Source: Nocardioides sp. JQ2195 (GTDB lineage Bacteria; Actinomycetota; Actinomycetes; Propionibacteriales; Nocardioidaceae). Taken from it: DNA of 64,000 bases. Both the position numbers and the translations under genes were made by a program. The notes beneath the pieces were generated by a model, which was given only the letters and a program-made list of their open reading frames with translations, ran no database searches and was not told the DNA's origin. Positions 46,026 through 55,995 of the stretch are shown here, in pieces; within the stretch, counting starts at the first letter, position 1, and each line of letters begins with the position of its first letter. The stretch spans positions 3,348,001-3,412,000 of the forward strand of contig NZ_CP050902.1 in assembly GCF_012272695.1 (NCBI RefSeq), given 5' to 3'.

Positions 46026-46209
46026 CCAGAGCCTCCCAACCTTCGCCAGGAGGTTAGGGGCAGATGGGACTTCGAAAGTCCGCTTCGACGAAATCAATCG
46101 GGTTTGGCGGACTCTGGTCTAGACCGGTGGAGATTCTGTCGAAACCGAAGGTCACCCAAGAGGACGGCTGAGCCCGCGGCCTGTCGTTGGGCGGTGCCAG
46201 GGTGCTGGC

Positions 46210-46493
46210 ATGAGCAGCAAACGGTTCGAGATCCTTCCACTTCGTGACGACCCGGAGGATTACACGTGGACGTCGCCGGAACGGGCTGAGTACTTCACTG
46301 TCTACGAGCGAGACGACGAGAACCTGGCGCAAGCGAAGGCCGATCTCCAACACTTGACGACGCGTTGGTCTTCGCATTGCGTCATGATCCTGATCAGGTG
46401 CTGCTGTGGACAGGTGCGAGGTACGTCAATGTGACTTCCCCGTGGCCCAAGTCGTTGCTTCGCCACCAGCCAACCGAGATCAACATTGCCTGA
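46210..46493 (+). pseudogene. small unknown gene with an apparent frameshift
   Basis: From the ATG at 46210 the frame reads SSKRFEILPLRDDPEDYTWT through ADLQHL, then turns implausible (HCVMILIRCCCG). From 46356 a second frame reads DDALVFALRHDPDQVLLWTG, then VTSPWPKSLLRHQPTEINIA, and stops at 46491-46493 with good codon bias. The two join with a one-base deletion near 46345-46356. No family recognised. Either a real broken gene or a sequencing error. Confidence 0.6.
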
Positions 46494-46502
46494 GGCGCAG
46501 CG

Positions 46503-47885
46503 TCAATCGCTGACGCCACTCAAGATCGTCACCGGTTCCACCGGCATTGGTTCCTCAGGCCCGTCTTGTGAGGACTGCGCCGTGGAGTTCAACGCGACGG
46601 GCACGTCCACTGGAGTCGGCTCGGGCTCACGCAGCCTCGGTGGTGCTGCGGCCCAGGCCTTCAGGTTCTGCACAACATCACCATAGAAGCCGTCAAGCAG
46701 GTCGAGAACGGAGTCGATGAAGGACCCACGCCCGCGACCGCCCTTGACTCCCATCTGCGTGGTGCGAGCAACCCGGAATGTCTTCAGGTCGCGCTTCGGG
46801 TCGAGGATCAGCAGGGCAGAGTCCTCACGCACGGTACCCAGGAGTTCAGCAGCCCCCGGTCCACGCCCGTTGACCACAAACGCTTCTATCCGTACGTCGC
46901 CCGGCGCATTCTTGAGCTGCCGCACTAGCCAGTTCACTCGGGTAGTCGGGCGGCCTTCCTTCGGCGCGTCCACATCCACGTGGCAGGTCACCTGGCCGGA
47001 GCGCAGGTTTGCCGTTATGCGAATCGGGCCGACGGCGTGAGGAATTCGGATCGAGCCAGTTAGGTCCCCGGTCGAAACAACCGACTCGGTGAGCGCGGCC
47101 ACCCGCAGAGCGGGATCCGCGGCTTCCTTCCGTGAGAGCAGCGGAACGACTTCCGTCCCGAGCTGCCGACCGAGTTGGAGACTCGCGAAGCGGACCAGCG
47201 CATCGAACCGGGAGAGCACATCTGTCAGGTTCTTGTCCGTGGCTCGCAACGTGCCGTCGCTGACCGAGTTCCGTACGCCGACCCAGTGCTGGCCCATGTC
47301 AGCGAACTCGAGAGCGCCCGACTTTGGGTGTTCGAGATAGCGAATCAACTCACCCAAGATCCAAGCCTGTTCGGGATCTGAAACACCGCGGTGCTCCTTC
47401 TGGACCACCGCGGTGGACAACAGGTAGGACCACGACCAGTGGAACATCTCCACTTTGCGCAGTTTGCGCTTGTCGACCTTGGTCGGGTGCTGACCGACGA
47501 TCGCCGGGATCTCGTTGCTGATGGTGATGAGGGCGTCGAACTGCTGCTCTTTCGCGATGTCCAGGTAGCTCTCCAGTTGCTCAACCTGGAGGTCATTCTT
47601 GCCGGTCTTGACCTCCACCAGCGCAGTCCACGTCTTGGTCCCACGAGTGACACGGATCAAACCATCGGGATACAGACGTCTCTCTCCCAGTGCAAACGGA
47701 ACTTCGATGAAGGTCTCGACGTTTCCGGCTGGTGCACCGAGCGGGCTGAGCACGGTGCGCCCGAACTCCTTCACCACGCTCATCACGGCCAGCACTGCCG
47801 AGGTGGCTCGCCGCTCCTGCTCTTCTGCACCCGAGATCCCTGAGGTCGGAATCAATCGCGCTTGATGCCAGCTCTCTTCACTCAT
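46503..47885 (-). CDS. PD-(D/E)XK-like protein of unknown family
   Basis: A 460-residue protein starting at the ATG at 47885, behind a GGAGGA box. Residues 55-110 carry a restriction-enzyme-like pattern: YPDG with Asp74, then ALVEVKTGKNDLQVEQLESY with Glu91, Lys93 and Gln102. This is the D-ExK-Q arrangement of PD-(D/E)XK nucleases. The C-terminal half has beta-rich segments (GPIRITANLRSGQVTCHVDV) and VNGRGPGAAELLGTVREDSA. I do not recognise the whole family. It is divergent from a PLD-helicase-DUF3427 gene in the accessory island. Bases upstream to 48695 in this frame are antisense shadow. Confidence 0.65.
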   Translation of the reverse strand: MSEESWHQARLIPTSGISGAEEQERRATSAVLAVMSVVKEFGRTVLSPLGAPAGNVETFIEVPFALGERRLYPDGLIRVTRGTKTWTALVEVKTGKNDLQVEQLESYLDIAKEQQFDALITISNEIPAIVGQHPTKVDKRKLRKVEMFHWSWSYLLSTAVVQKEHRGVSDPEQAWILGELIRYLEHPKSGALEFADMGQHWVGVRNSVSDGTLRATDKNLTDVLSRFDALVRFASLQLGRQLGTEVVPLLSRKEAADPALRVAALTESVVSTGDLTGSIRIPHAVGPIRITANLRSGQVTCHVDVDAPKEGRPTTRVNWLVRQLKNAPGDVRIEAFVVNGRGPGAAELLGTVREDSALLILDPKRDLKTFRVARTTQMGVKGGRGRGSFIDSVLDLLDGFYGDVVQNLKAWAAAPPRLREPEPTPVDVPVALNSTAQSSQDGPEEPMPVEPVTILSGVSD

Positions 47886-48059
47886 GTCCGGTCCTCCCGA
47901 TATGGCCTTCCCGGCAAGGTAGCCCGCTGGCGTGGCCCGCGTGGTCGGATCGGGAGAACCCATCACCGATTGTGCAGATGGTCGGCACCCACACAGCAGA
48001 GCCCAGGCAATCTCGTCGTCGCACCCAATTCCTCTCACGTTCCTGGCAAGCTTCGAGTC

Positions 48060-51000
48060 GTGCCTGACCACCATGACCTCGCCGAGGGACTCCACGAATC
48101 GATCGTCACCCAGCGGCTGAATGCTGCAATCCAGCAGGAACTCGATCGGCACACCGAGGTCGCCAAGGTTGATGACGCGGACTCCTCGCACGTTCTCACC
48201 CGACACATCGCGGGCGCAGTGCAGCAACGCCTTTCGGGCATCAAAGACCCCGATGCCAGGCTGGCGATGGCCAATCACTTGCTCCGGGCCATCGAAGATC
48301 CAGAAGACCGTGTGCTCGGCCCTCTGCAGCAACTCCACGCGGTGCGGCCAGAACCTGGCCCCGGCAAGGTCCTGCGCCTGCAGCATCGGCCCAAGACCCC
48401 GATGAACGAGTCGGCGCTGCTCACCAATGCCAAGGGCGAGCCGTCGTTGGCCACAGAGCTTCGCGCCGAACTGGACTCGGCCGACCGCGTCGATCTGCTG
48501 TGCGCCTTCGTGATGTGGCACGGGCTCCGGCTGATCGAGAACGAGCTTGCCACCGCGCGCGACGCGGGCGTGCCGATCCGTGTGGTGACCACGACCTACA
48601 TCGGCGGCACGGAGCGCCGAGCGCTCGACCGACTCGTCAACGACTTCGGTGCCGAAGTCAAGGTTCAGTACGACGCAAAGCGCACCCGTTTGCACGCAAA
48701 GGCCTGGCTGTTCGGCAGGAACACCGGTCTCGACACGGCGTACGTCGGGTCATCGAACCTGACCACCTCGGCCATGCTCGAAGGCGTCGAGTGGAACGTG
48801 CGGCTCAGCGCACGCTCGACGCCGAGTCTCATCGAGAAGTTCCGGGCCACCTTTGAGTCCTACTGGAACAGCCCTGAGTTCGAGCCCTATGACCCCGCGG
48901 TCGATGGTGATCGACTCGATGACGCACTGTTGGAGGCAAAGGGCATCAAGGCAAACGATCGAGCAACCATCAGCATCTCGGGACTCGAGGTTCGGGCCTA
49001 TCCCTACCAACAAGAGATGTTGGACATGCTCGAGGTCGAGCGAGTCCTCCATGATCGCCACCGCAACCTCGTGGTCGCTGCCACTGGCACAGGCAAGACC
49101 GTGATCGCCGCACTCGACTACCGGCGACTGTGTGAGCAAGCCGGCGGCAGCCAGCCGAAACTGCTGTTCGTCGCACATCGTAAGGAGATCCTCGACCAGT
49201 CGATGCGCACCTACCGCGAGGTGCTGAGCGACGGCAGCTTCGGCGAGCAGTATGTAGGCGGGCAGCGGCCCGAGCGTTGGCAGCACGTGTTCGCGAGCGT
49301 TCAGTCCTTGACGAGCTACGGTATTGCGAACATCCCAGCCGAAGCCTTCGACGTGGTCGTCATCGACGAATTCCACCACGCAGAAGCCAAGACTTATCGG
49401 CGCATCCTCGATCACCTGAAGCCTCAAGAGCTGCTGGGATTGACCGCCACCCCCGAGCGTGGGGACGGCACGGACGTGCGCTCCTTCTTCGACGGACGGA
49501 CCGCGGCCGAGTTGCGATTGTGGGATGCACTCGGGGCCGATCTGCTGTGCCCCTTCCACTACTTCGCCATCGCCGACGGCACCGACTTGCGCTCCATCAC
49601 CTGGTCAAGAGGCAAGTACGACGAGTCCCAGTTGGCCGACATCTTCACCGGCAACGATGCTCGCGCGCGGATCATCCTCAAGCAGGTGCGCGACAAGGTC
49701 GCGAACGTCAGTCAGATGAGGGCCCTCGGCTTCTGCGTGAACGTCGCCCATGCGACGTACATGACCAAGGTCTTCAATGATGCCGGCATCCCCGCCCTCC
49801 TAGTGACCGGCGAAACTTCGAGTAATGAGCGCGCACAGGCGCTTCGCGATCTGCGCGAGCGTCGCGTCAACGTCCTGTTCACCGTCGACGTCTTCAACGA
49901 AGGCCTCGATATTCCTGATGTCGACACCGTGCTCTTCCTGCGTCCCACGGAGAGCTCCACCATCTTCATGCAGCAACTGGGTCGCGGATTGCGGCGCACG
50001 CACTCGAAGGCCGTCCTGACTGTGCTCGACTTCGTCGGCTATCACCGCAAGGAGTTCCAGTTCTCCAAGCGATACTCAGCGCTCACCGGCATCCACGGCA
50101 AGCAGTTGGAGAAGGCCGTGAAGGACGACTTCCCGTTCCTTCCGTCCGGCTGCCAGATCCGACTGGACCGGCAAAGCCAAGAGATCGTGCTGGAGAACCT
50201 GCGTTCCCAGATCAGCAACCGCTGGGCCCAGATCGTCGCTCAGCTGAAGCACACAGGGGACGCGACCTTGCCGGAATTCCTGGAGAGCTCGGGACTGGAA
50301 CTGAGCGACATCTTGCGCAGGGGAAGCCACTCGTGGACGAAGCTGCGCCACGACTCCGGGCTTCCCACACTTCCCGGGTCCGTGCTCGAGCAGCAGCTGC
50401 TGAAGCGCGTGCGGGCCTTCGCGCACGTCGATGACCCGTTGCGGGTGGATGCTTACCAATCCCTACTCGCGCCAGGCTCACCGTCGTACGACGAACTCTC
50501 ACCCGCCGAGCAAAAATTGGCGCGCATGCTCTTCTACTCGATGTGGTCCGACGGTGGTGGCCATGGCTCGTACGAAGATGGGCTGAAGGCCCTGCGTGAC
50601 GAGTCGGCTGTCCGCGCCGAAATCTCCACGGTTATTGAGCTCTCGTTTGAAGCAGCCCGCCATGTACCGGTGCCACTTGGTTCGGCGGAGATTCCGCTGC
50701 GCGTGCACTCTCGCTATCAGCGCGAGGAGATTCTGGCGGCCCTCGACTTCCCACGAAGGCCGAACAGCTTCCGCGAGGGTGTCTGGTTCTCCCCCGACCA
50801 CAACGTCGACGCATTTTTCGTGACGCTGAAGAAGTCTGAGGCTGACTACTCCCCCACCACGATGTATGCCGACTATCCGATCAGCCGCGACCTGTTCCAC
50901 TGGGAATCGCAGTCCACAACCTCGGTGACATCACCAACAGGTGTGCGCTATCTGTCCGGGAACAGCACTGTGTATCTGTTCGTGCGCCAAGAGCAGAAGG

Positions 51001-51146
51001 ACGAGTTCGGCACTTCGCCCTACCTCTTCCTCGGCCCGGCCTCGTATGTCAGTCATACCGGGGATCGGCCGATCGCCATCACTTGGAGGCTTGCCCACGA
51101 GATGCCGATGGACTTCTTCAACCATGCTTCGGCAGTCGCTCAGTAG
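48060..51146 (+). CDS. PLD-like nuclease/SF2 helicase/DUF3427 protein
   Basis: A 1028-residue protein with: an N-terminal helical region; a phospholipase D-like nuclease domain (RLHAKAWLFGRNTGLDTAYV then GSSN, near residue 205); an SF2 helicase with Walker A VAATGTGKTVIAAL near 340, DEFHHAEAK near 441 and motif VI FMQQLGRGLRRTHSKAV; and a C-terminal DUF3427 part (PISRDLFHWESQSTTS, VRQEQKDEFG). DUF3427 helicases are commonly seen in defence-type regions. The GTG at 48060 starts where family similarity begins (VPDHHDLAEGLHESIVT); upstream codons are doubtful. Confidence 0.87.
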   Translation: MPDHHDLAEGLHESIVTQRLNAAIQQELDRHTEVAKVDDADSSHVLTRHIAGAVQQRLSGIKDPDARLAMANHLLRAIEDPEDRVLGPLQQLHAVRPEPGPGKVLRLQHRPKTPMNESALLTNAKGEPSLATELRAELDSADRVDLLCAFVMWHGLRLIENELATARDAGVPIRVVTTTYIGGTERRALDRLVNDFGAEVKVQYDAKRTRLHAKAWLFGRNTGLDTAYVGSSNLTTSAMLEGVEWNVRLSARSTPSLIEKFRATFESYWNSPEFEPYDPAVDGDRLDDALLEAKGIKANDRATISISGLEVRAYPYQQEMLDMLEVERVLHDRHRNLVVAATGTGKTVIAALDYRRLCEQAGGSQPKLLFVAHRKEILDQSMRTYREVLSDGSFGEQYVGGQRPERWQHVFASVQSLTSYGIANIPAEAFDVVVIDEFHHAEAKTYRRILDHLKPQELLGLTATPERGDGTDVRSFFDGRTAAELRLWDALGADLLCPFHYFAIADGTDLRSITWSRGKYDESQLADIFTGNDARARIILKQVRDKVANVSQMRALGFCVNVAHATYMTKVFNDAGIPALLVTGETSSNERAQALRDLRERRVNVLFTVDVFNEGLDIPDVDTVLFLRPTESSTIFMQQLGRGLRRTHSKAVLTVLDFVGYHRKEFQFSKRYSALTGIHGKQLEKAVKDDFPFLPSGCQIRLDRQSQEIVLENLRSQISNRWAQIVAQLKHTGDATLPEFLESSGLELSDILRRGSHSWTKLRHDSGLPTLPGSVLEQQLLKRVRAFAHVDDPLRVDAYQSLLAPGSPSYDELSPAEQKLARMLFYSMWSDGGGHGSYEDGLKALRDESAVRAEISTVIELSFEAARHVPVPLGSAEIPLRVHSRYQREEILAALDFPRRPNSFREGVWFSPDHNVDAFFVTLKKSEADYSPTTMYADYPISRDLFHWESQSTTSVTSPTGVRYLSGNSTVYLFVRQEQKDEFGTSPYLFLGPASYVSHTGDRPIAITWRLAHEMPMDFFNHASAVAQ

Positions 51147-51249
51147 CGCGAGCTGGTCTAGCCCAGCCAGGTTTTGATTGGCCGAATCGTCAACCATGTA
51201 ACGCGATTCCCCCTAGCATTCACGGACAGTATTTTGCAAGGGAGCAGTT

Positions 51250-51639
51250 GTGGTCGAAACGCTGACGTGTCCGTTGTGCTCTGCCGAGGTCGCAGGCACG
51301 TCGTCCGGTTGTCGCTCGTGCCACCTCCCGATCAGGGACGTGAGGAAGAACCAGAGCCGCCCGAAGCGATTCTCGCGAACCCGTGGTGCTGCCGGCTGGG
51401 TCTGGAGTCGCGTTGTGGGAGTGGCCTTCTACGCGGCCGTCGTCGCTTGGTGCGCCTTGCAGATGCCAGCGAGCCTGACCTTCGTGGCACCAGGAGCCCT
51501 CATCGGCGCGCTGATCCACGTCGTCAAGGGACGTCCGTGGGTGGGTCTCGGGGCGTTTCTTCTCATCGTGGTCGTGGTTCCACTTCTCTTCTGGCCGTCC
51601 ATGCTCACCGGTGCCGTCGGTCATCTCACCGATCTGTAA
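51250..51639 (+). CDS. zinc-ribbon membrane protein
   Basis: A 129-residue protein with an N-terminal zinc ribbon (CPLCSAEVAGTSSGCRSCH, four Cys) and two or three hydrophobic segments (VVGVAFYAAVVAWCALQM, TFVAPGALIGALIHVV, GAFLLIVVVVPLLFW). Starts at a GTG with a gggag box upstream. Function unknown. Confidence 0.7.
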   Translation: MVETLTCPLCSAEVAGTSSGCRSCHLPIRDVRKNQSRPKRFSRTRGAAGWVWSRVVGVAFYAAVVAWCALQMPASLTFVAPGALIGALIHVVKGRPWVGLGAFLLIVVVVPLLFWPSMLTGAVGHLTDL

Positions 51640-51815
51640 GTCTCGTTTGGTCCGGTGAGCCAGCCACCTGAGTCGGAGAGCCATCATTCACGGCGGAGTG
51701 ACGCGGCCCGAGTGAGTCCACTTGGTGCCAGCACTCTTAAGTAGCAAGAGTTGGGATGGTGCGTCGCCTGCCGCGTTTCCCAGCGCCGTTCGTCGATTTC
51801 ATGCAGACTTTGTGC

Positions 51816-52529
51816 ATGGGCGATAAGCAGGCACCTGCGGGCTGGTATCCAACCGAGGTCGGGCAGGAGCGTTTCTGGGATGGCTCAGCCTGGACTGAGG
51901 AAGTCCGCAATGTGGGCTCGGTCCCCACGCACGTAGCGGCAGGTGGGCGGTTCAAGGGTGCGGCTTCTGTGGCCGCTGGTCGGTTGATGTCGAGGAATGT
52001 AGACGTACCTGACGGCACTGTCTGGTCGGCCGTCGGCAAACCCATCAGCGGCATAGGTGCCGGCCGATACCGGATGGACGCCAACTACCTCTATTTCGAG
52101 AAGGGCGCCCTAGGCACCGACTCGCAACAGGTCCCCATCGCGCAGGTGCTGGATGTCGACGTCAAGCAAACCATGACCCAAAAGGCTCGCGGCGTCTTCA
52201 CGCTTACGGTGCAGATTCAGCGGGGGGCCAACGTCGAACGCGTCCTCATGGAGGACATACCCGACGGCCGTGAGGCCCAGCGCCAGATCAACGAATCTGC
52301 TCATCGGGCACGCAACGCCATCCAACAGCGTCAGAACACCATGCGCTATGAAAGCACACACCCCGGCGTTCCAGCCGCCTCTGTCCCCCCTGCCGCTACT
52401 GCTCCCGAATCAACTGTCGCGCCAGACTCGATTGCTCAGTTGAAGGAGCTCGCTGCACTCAAAGAGGCGGGCATTCTCACCGAGGAAGAGTTCGCCGCCA
52501 AGAAGGTAGACATTCTCAGCCGTATGTGA
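51816..52529 (+). CDS. DUF2510 - PH-like - SHOCT domain protein
   Basis: A 237-residue protein. The N-terminal DUF2510 motif is PAGWYPTEVGQERFWDGSAW; the middle is a bacterial PH-like beta domain (RYRMDANYLYFEKGALGTDS, VLDVDVKQTMTQKARGVFTL); the C-terminus is a SHOCT helix pair (IAQLKELAALKEAGILTEEE, FAAKKVDILSRM). Such proteins are usually regulatory or membrane-associated. The ATG at 51816 gives the best N-terminus; ATG 51801 is also possible. Confidence 0.85.
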   Translation: MGDKQAPAGWYPTEVGQERFWDGSAWTEEVRNVGSVPTHVAAGGRFKGAASVAAGRLMSRNVDVPDGTVWSAVGKPISGIGAGRYRMDANYLYFEKGALGTDSQQVPIAQVLDVDVKQTMTQKARGVFTLTVQIQRGANVERVLMEDIPDGREAQRQINESAHRARNAIQQRQNTMRYESTHPGVPAASVPPAATAPESTVAPDSIAQLKELAALKEAGILTEEEFAAKKVDILSRM

Positions 52530-52817
52530 TCAAGCCTGGGGGCGCGCCATTCTCGACGTGATCCTCGACCACCTTCGATTGCGGCGGTATGACGCGTAGA
52601 GCCGTTCTGCAGCGCCTGACTCGGTACGGGACTCCGAACGAGTGCACGAACCTCTGGCTGCGGGCCGGATCGCCAGTCAACGCTGCCACCGCATACACGG
52701 CGACCCGAACCTGGCAGCCCTGAATGTTCGTGTCTACGGTCAAGTTAGGCGATGGTTGTCGGCGTCGAGACATACAGTCGATCACCTAAGCCAGATCACG
52801 AGTCAGCGGGGAAGACA
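52530..52817. other. intergenic gap before the DUF5343 gene
   Basis: 288 bases without a convincing gene or hairpin. It should contain the promoter of the DUF5343-HEPN pair. A gggaag box lies 9 bases before the ATG at 52818. Confidence 0.5.
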
Positions 52818-53053
52818 ATGGCGGTTCCGAAGGCATACTTGACCAGCACCAAGAACGTCGAAGCGATTCTGACAGCCATGCAGCAAGCACAGGCGCCAAA
52901 ACAATTTTCGACTACTTTCCTTAGCAACCTGGGCTTCAAGGGCAACGCTGACCGTCTGTTTGTCGGCATCCTGAAGGCCCTTGGGTTCTTAGAACCAAGC
53001 GGCACGCCGACGCAGCGGTACTTCGAGTTCCTCGATCAAACGCAGAGCGATCG
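52818..53053 (+). pseudogene. DUF5343 gene, 5' part (split by IS3-family element)
   Basis: The frame MAVPKAYLTSTKNVEAILTA ... RYFEFLDQTQSDR is the start of a DUF5343 family protein, cut at codon 79 by the IS inserted after the ATCG at 53050-53053. Reading past the junction gives only a short IS-derived tail (ESPRV). With the 3' part (54436-54839) the ORF is 211 residues. In other genomes DUF5343 genes sit next to HEPN-Swt1 genes, as here. Confidence 0.88.
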
Positions 53054-53104
53054 TGAATCGCCCCGGGTCTGATGGAGGCTCTCAATCCATGGAGGATGAG
53101 AGTC

Positions 53105-54405
<1,301 letters not shown>

Positions 54406-54435
54406 CCGAGCCTCCACGAAACCCGGGGCGATTCA

Positions 54436-54839
54436 ATCGCATCTTGGCGGAGGGCATGCGAGAGGCGTATGCAGACCTGTTCGAGTTGAACACCCTGGCC
54501 AACACCATGACCCGAGACGAGGTGAAGAACAAACTCAAGACGCTAACGCAGGGACAGTTCAGTGATGATGTTCTCGGAAAGATGGCAGGCACGTTCGTTG
54601 CGTTGGCCGCCAAGGCGGATTTCAAGGCGGTTGAGTCCGCCAAGCCACCAGCGGAAGACGCGGCCGAGGTTGCACCAGACACGCCCCCGGCACTGGTGAC
54701 GGATGGACGCGCCTCATCCCGAGTCCGGCCGCCGATTGACTTGGTCTACAACATCGAACTAGTGCTTCCTGAATCGCGCGATCCAGCGGTCTACGACGCG
54801 CTGTTTCGCAGCCTGAGAGCTCACCTCCTCAATGATTGA
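54436..54839 (+). pseudogene. DUF5343 gene, 3' part
   Basis: Continues the frame split at 53053: RILAEGMREAYADLFELNTL, VKNKLKTLTQGQFSDDVLGK and a Pro/Ala linker with VRPPIDLVYNIELVLPESRD. Joined to the 5' part it gives a 211-residue DUF5343 protein. The stop at 54837-54839 overlaps the HEPN gene start by 8 bases. Its only possible start (TTG at 54444) has no good ribosome site. Confidence 0.88.
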
Positions 54840-55413
54840 GGGAGAGGTCTACGAGTTTGCGTTCCGGGGCCTACTGGCTGAGGAGGCACTTGATCGTGCT
54901 GGCCGCCGGACTTCGCGGATCCAATCCAGCATGTTCGAAGCTGACGTCGCCGCTCAGGTGTCACTTGATGTGCTAGACGAGGTCCACGTTGCTGCCGCGA
55001 CAACGATGGCCGCCGTCTACGTGGCAGTCGCGGCGTTTGAGAACTCAGTGCGGCAACTCGTTACTTCTGTACTGAGAGAGGCCGTTGGCGACGACTGGTG
55101 GGAGAGTGCGGTGTCGGCACCCATCCAGAAGTCCTGTCGAGGACGACAGGACGAAGAAGAGAAGCACAGATTCCATACGCAGCGGGGCGACAGCCCCATC
55201 ACCTATACCGACTTCAAGAACCTCTCGAATATCATCCGTGCCAACTGGGAGCACTTTGCAGACTTCCTGCCCTCGGCGGAGTGGGCAACTGCCATCTTCG
55301 ACGGCATCGAGCGATCGCGGAACGTCATCATGCACAGCGGTCGACTCGATCCCGAGGACATTGCACGCATCGGCACGAATCTGCGTGATTGGGTGAAGCA
55401 GGTAGGTGCCTAG
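54832..55413 (+). CDS. HEPN domain protein, Swt1 family
   Basis: A 193-residue protein with the HEPN_Swt1 helical fold: AAATTMAAVYVAVAAFENSV and the ribonuclease motif RNVIMH (residues 163-168, RxxxxH). HEPN RNases act as toxins in abortive-infection and toxin-antitoxin systems. It overlaps the DUF5343 gene by 8 bases, so the two are translationally coupled and probably partners. The RxxxxH motif is intact, while the partner is broken by the IS; this implies the partner is not an essential antitoxin, or that HEPN expression is now lost. Confidence 0.8.
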   Translation: MIEGEVYEFAFRGLLAEEALDRAGRRTSRIQSSMFEADVAAQVSLDVLDEVHVAAATTMAAVYVAVAAFENSVRQLVTSVLREAVGDDWWESAVSAPIQKSCRGRQDEEEKHRFHTQRGDSPITYTDFKNLSNIIRANWEHFADFLPSAEWATAIFDGIERSRNVIMHSGRLDPEDIARIGTNLRDWVKQVGA

Positions 55414-55542
55414 TGCGAGTTGCGTGAGTCGGTCGGTCAACTAGGACCGCGCCGCTCAGCTGCCTCAATCTGGGTGAAGTGACACAGATACTCATCGACA
55501 GGTCACCAGCACTCACTACAACAGCGAACAAGGGCCGGTTGG

Positions 55543-55995
55543 TCACCGCTCAGTCTGGCGGTGGTCCAGCACCGGATAGAATCTCACGCTTGAGTCGACG
55601 AGTTCCGCCAGCCAGCCCGGCAGTTCAGCACCCGCCAAGGCAGCTCGTCGAATGGATTCACGCGTGATGTGATGGGTGCGCTTGTCGTGCAAATACCTGA
55701 AGGCTTGCCGCCCAGTTCCTGCGCCGTTACGTCCTGTGCGCCCGCGCGGAATCAGATCGTAGAGCTCAGATCCGTCGACGCCCGGAATGACATCTGTCCA
55801 GTCAGCGCCAGCACTGACCGATGCCTGAAACGCCTCCGCTCGAAGGCGCTTGTCCGGCTCTAGAAATGGGATCAGTTGACTGAGTTCCTGGCCATCACGA
55901 CCTGACGCGTAGAGCTCGTAATAATGCTTCTTGTAGTCCTTGTTCCACTTCGCTATCTGCGCGTTGGGAACACCCAGCCTCGTTACGAGAGTTGA
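55543..55995 (-). pseudogene. unknown gene, 5' end cut off by IS256-family element
   Basis: An open minus-strand frame with no start of its own reads STLVTRLGVPNAQIAKWNKD, YKKHYYELYASGRDGQELSQ, FLEPDKRLRAEAFQ and GWLAELVDSSVRFYPV, ending at TGA 55543-55545; about 150 residues. Joining it across the IS over a possible TTGA duplication gives an ATG and the residues MAPDQNR at 57427-57411, a plausible start. Codon bias and length argue for a real former gene. No family recognised. Confidence 0.65.

Noticed and set aside
46116..46125. ggtctagacc palindrome before the frameshifted small gene
   Set aside because: Only 10 bp and no sequence match to other sites in the window.
47886..48695. N-terminal extension of the 460-residue PD-(D/E)XK-like protein
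   Set aside because: Overlaps antisense with the PLD-helicase gene and a good ribosome site marks the start at 47885.
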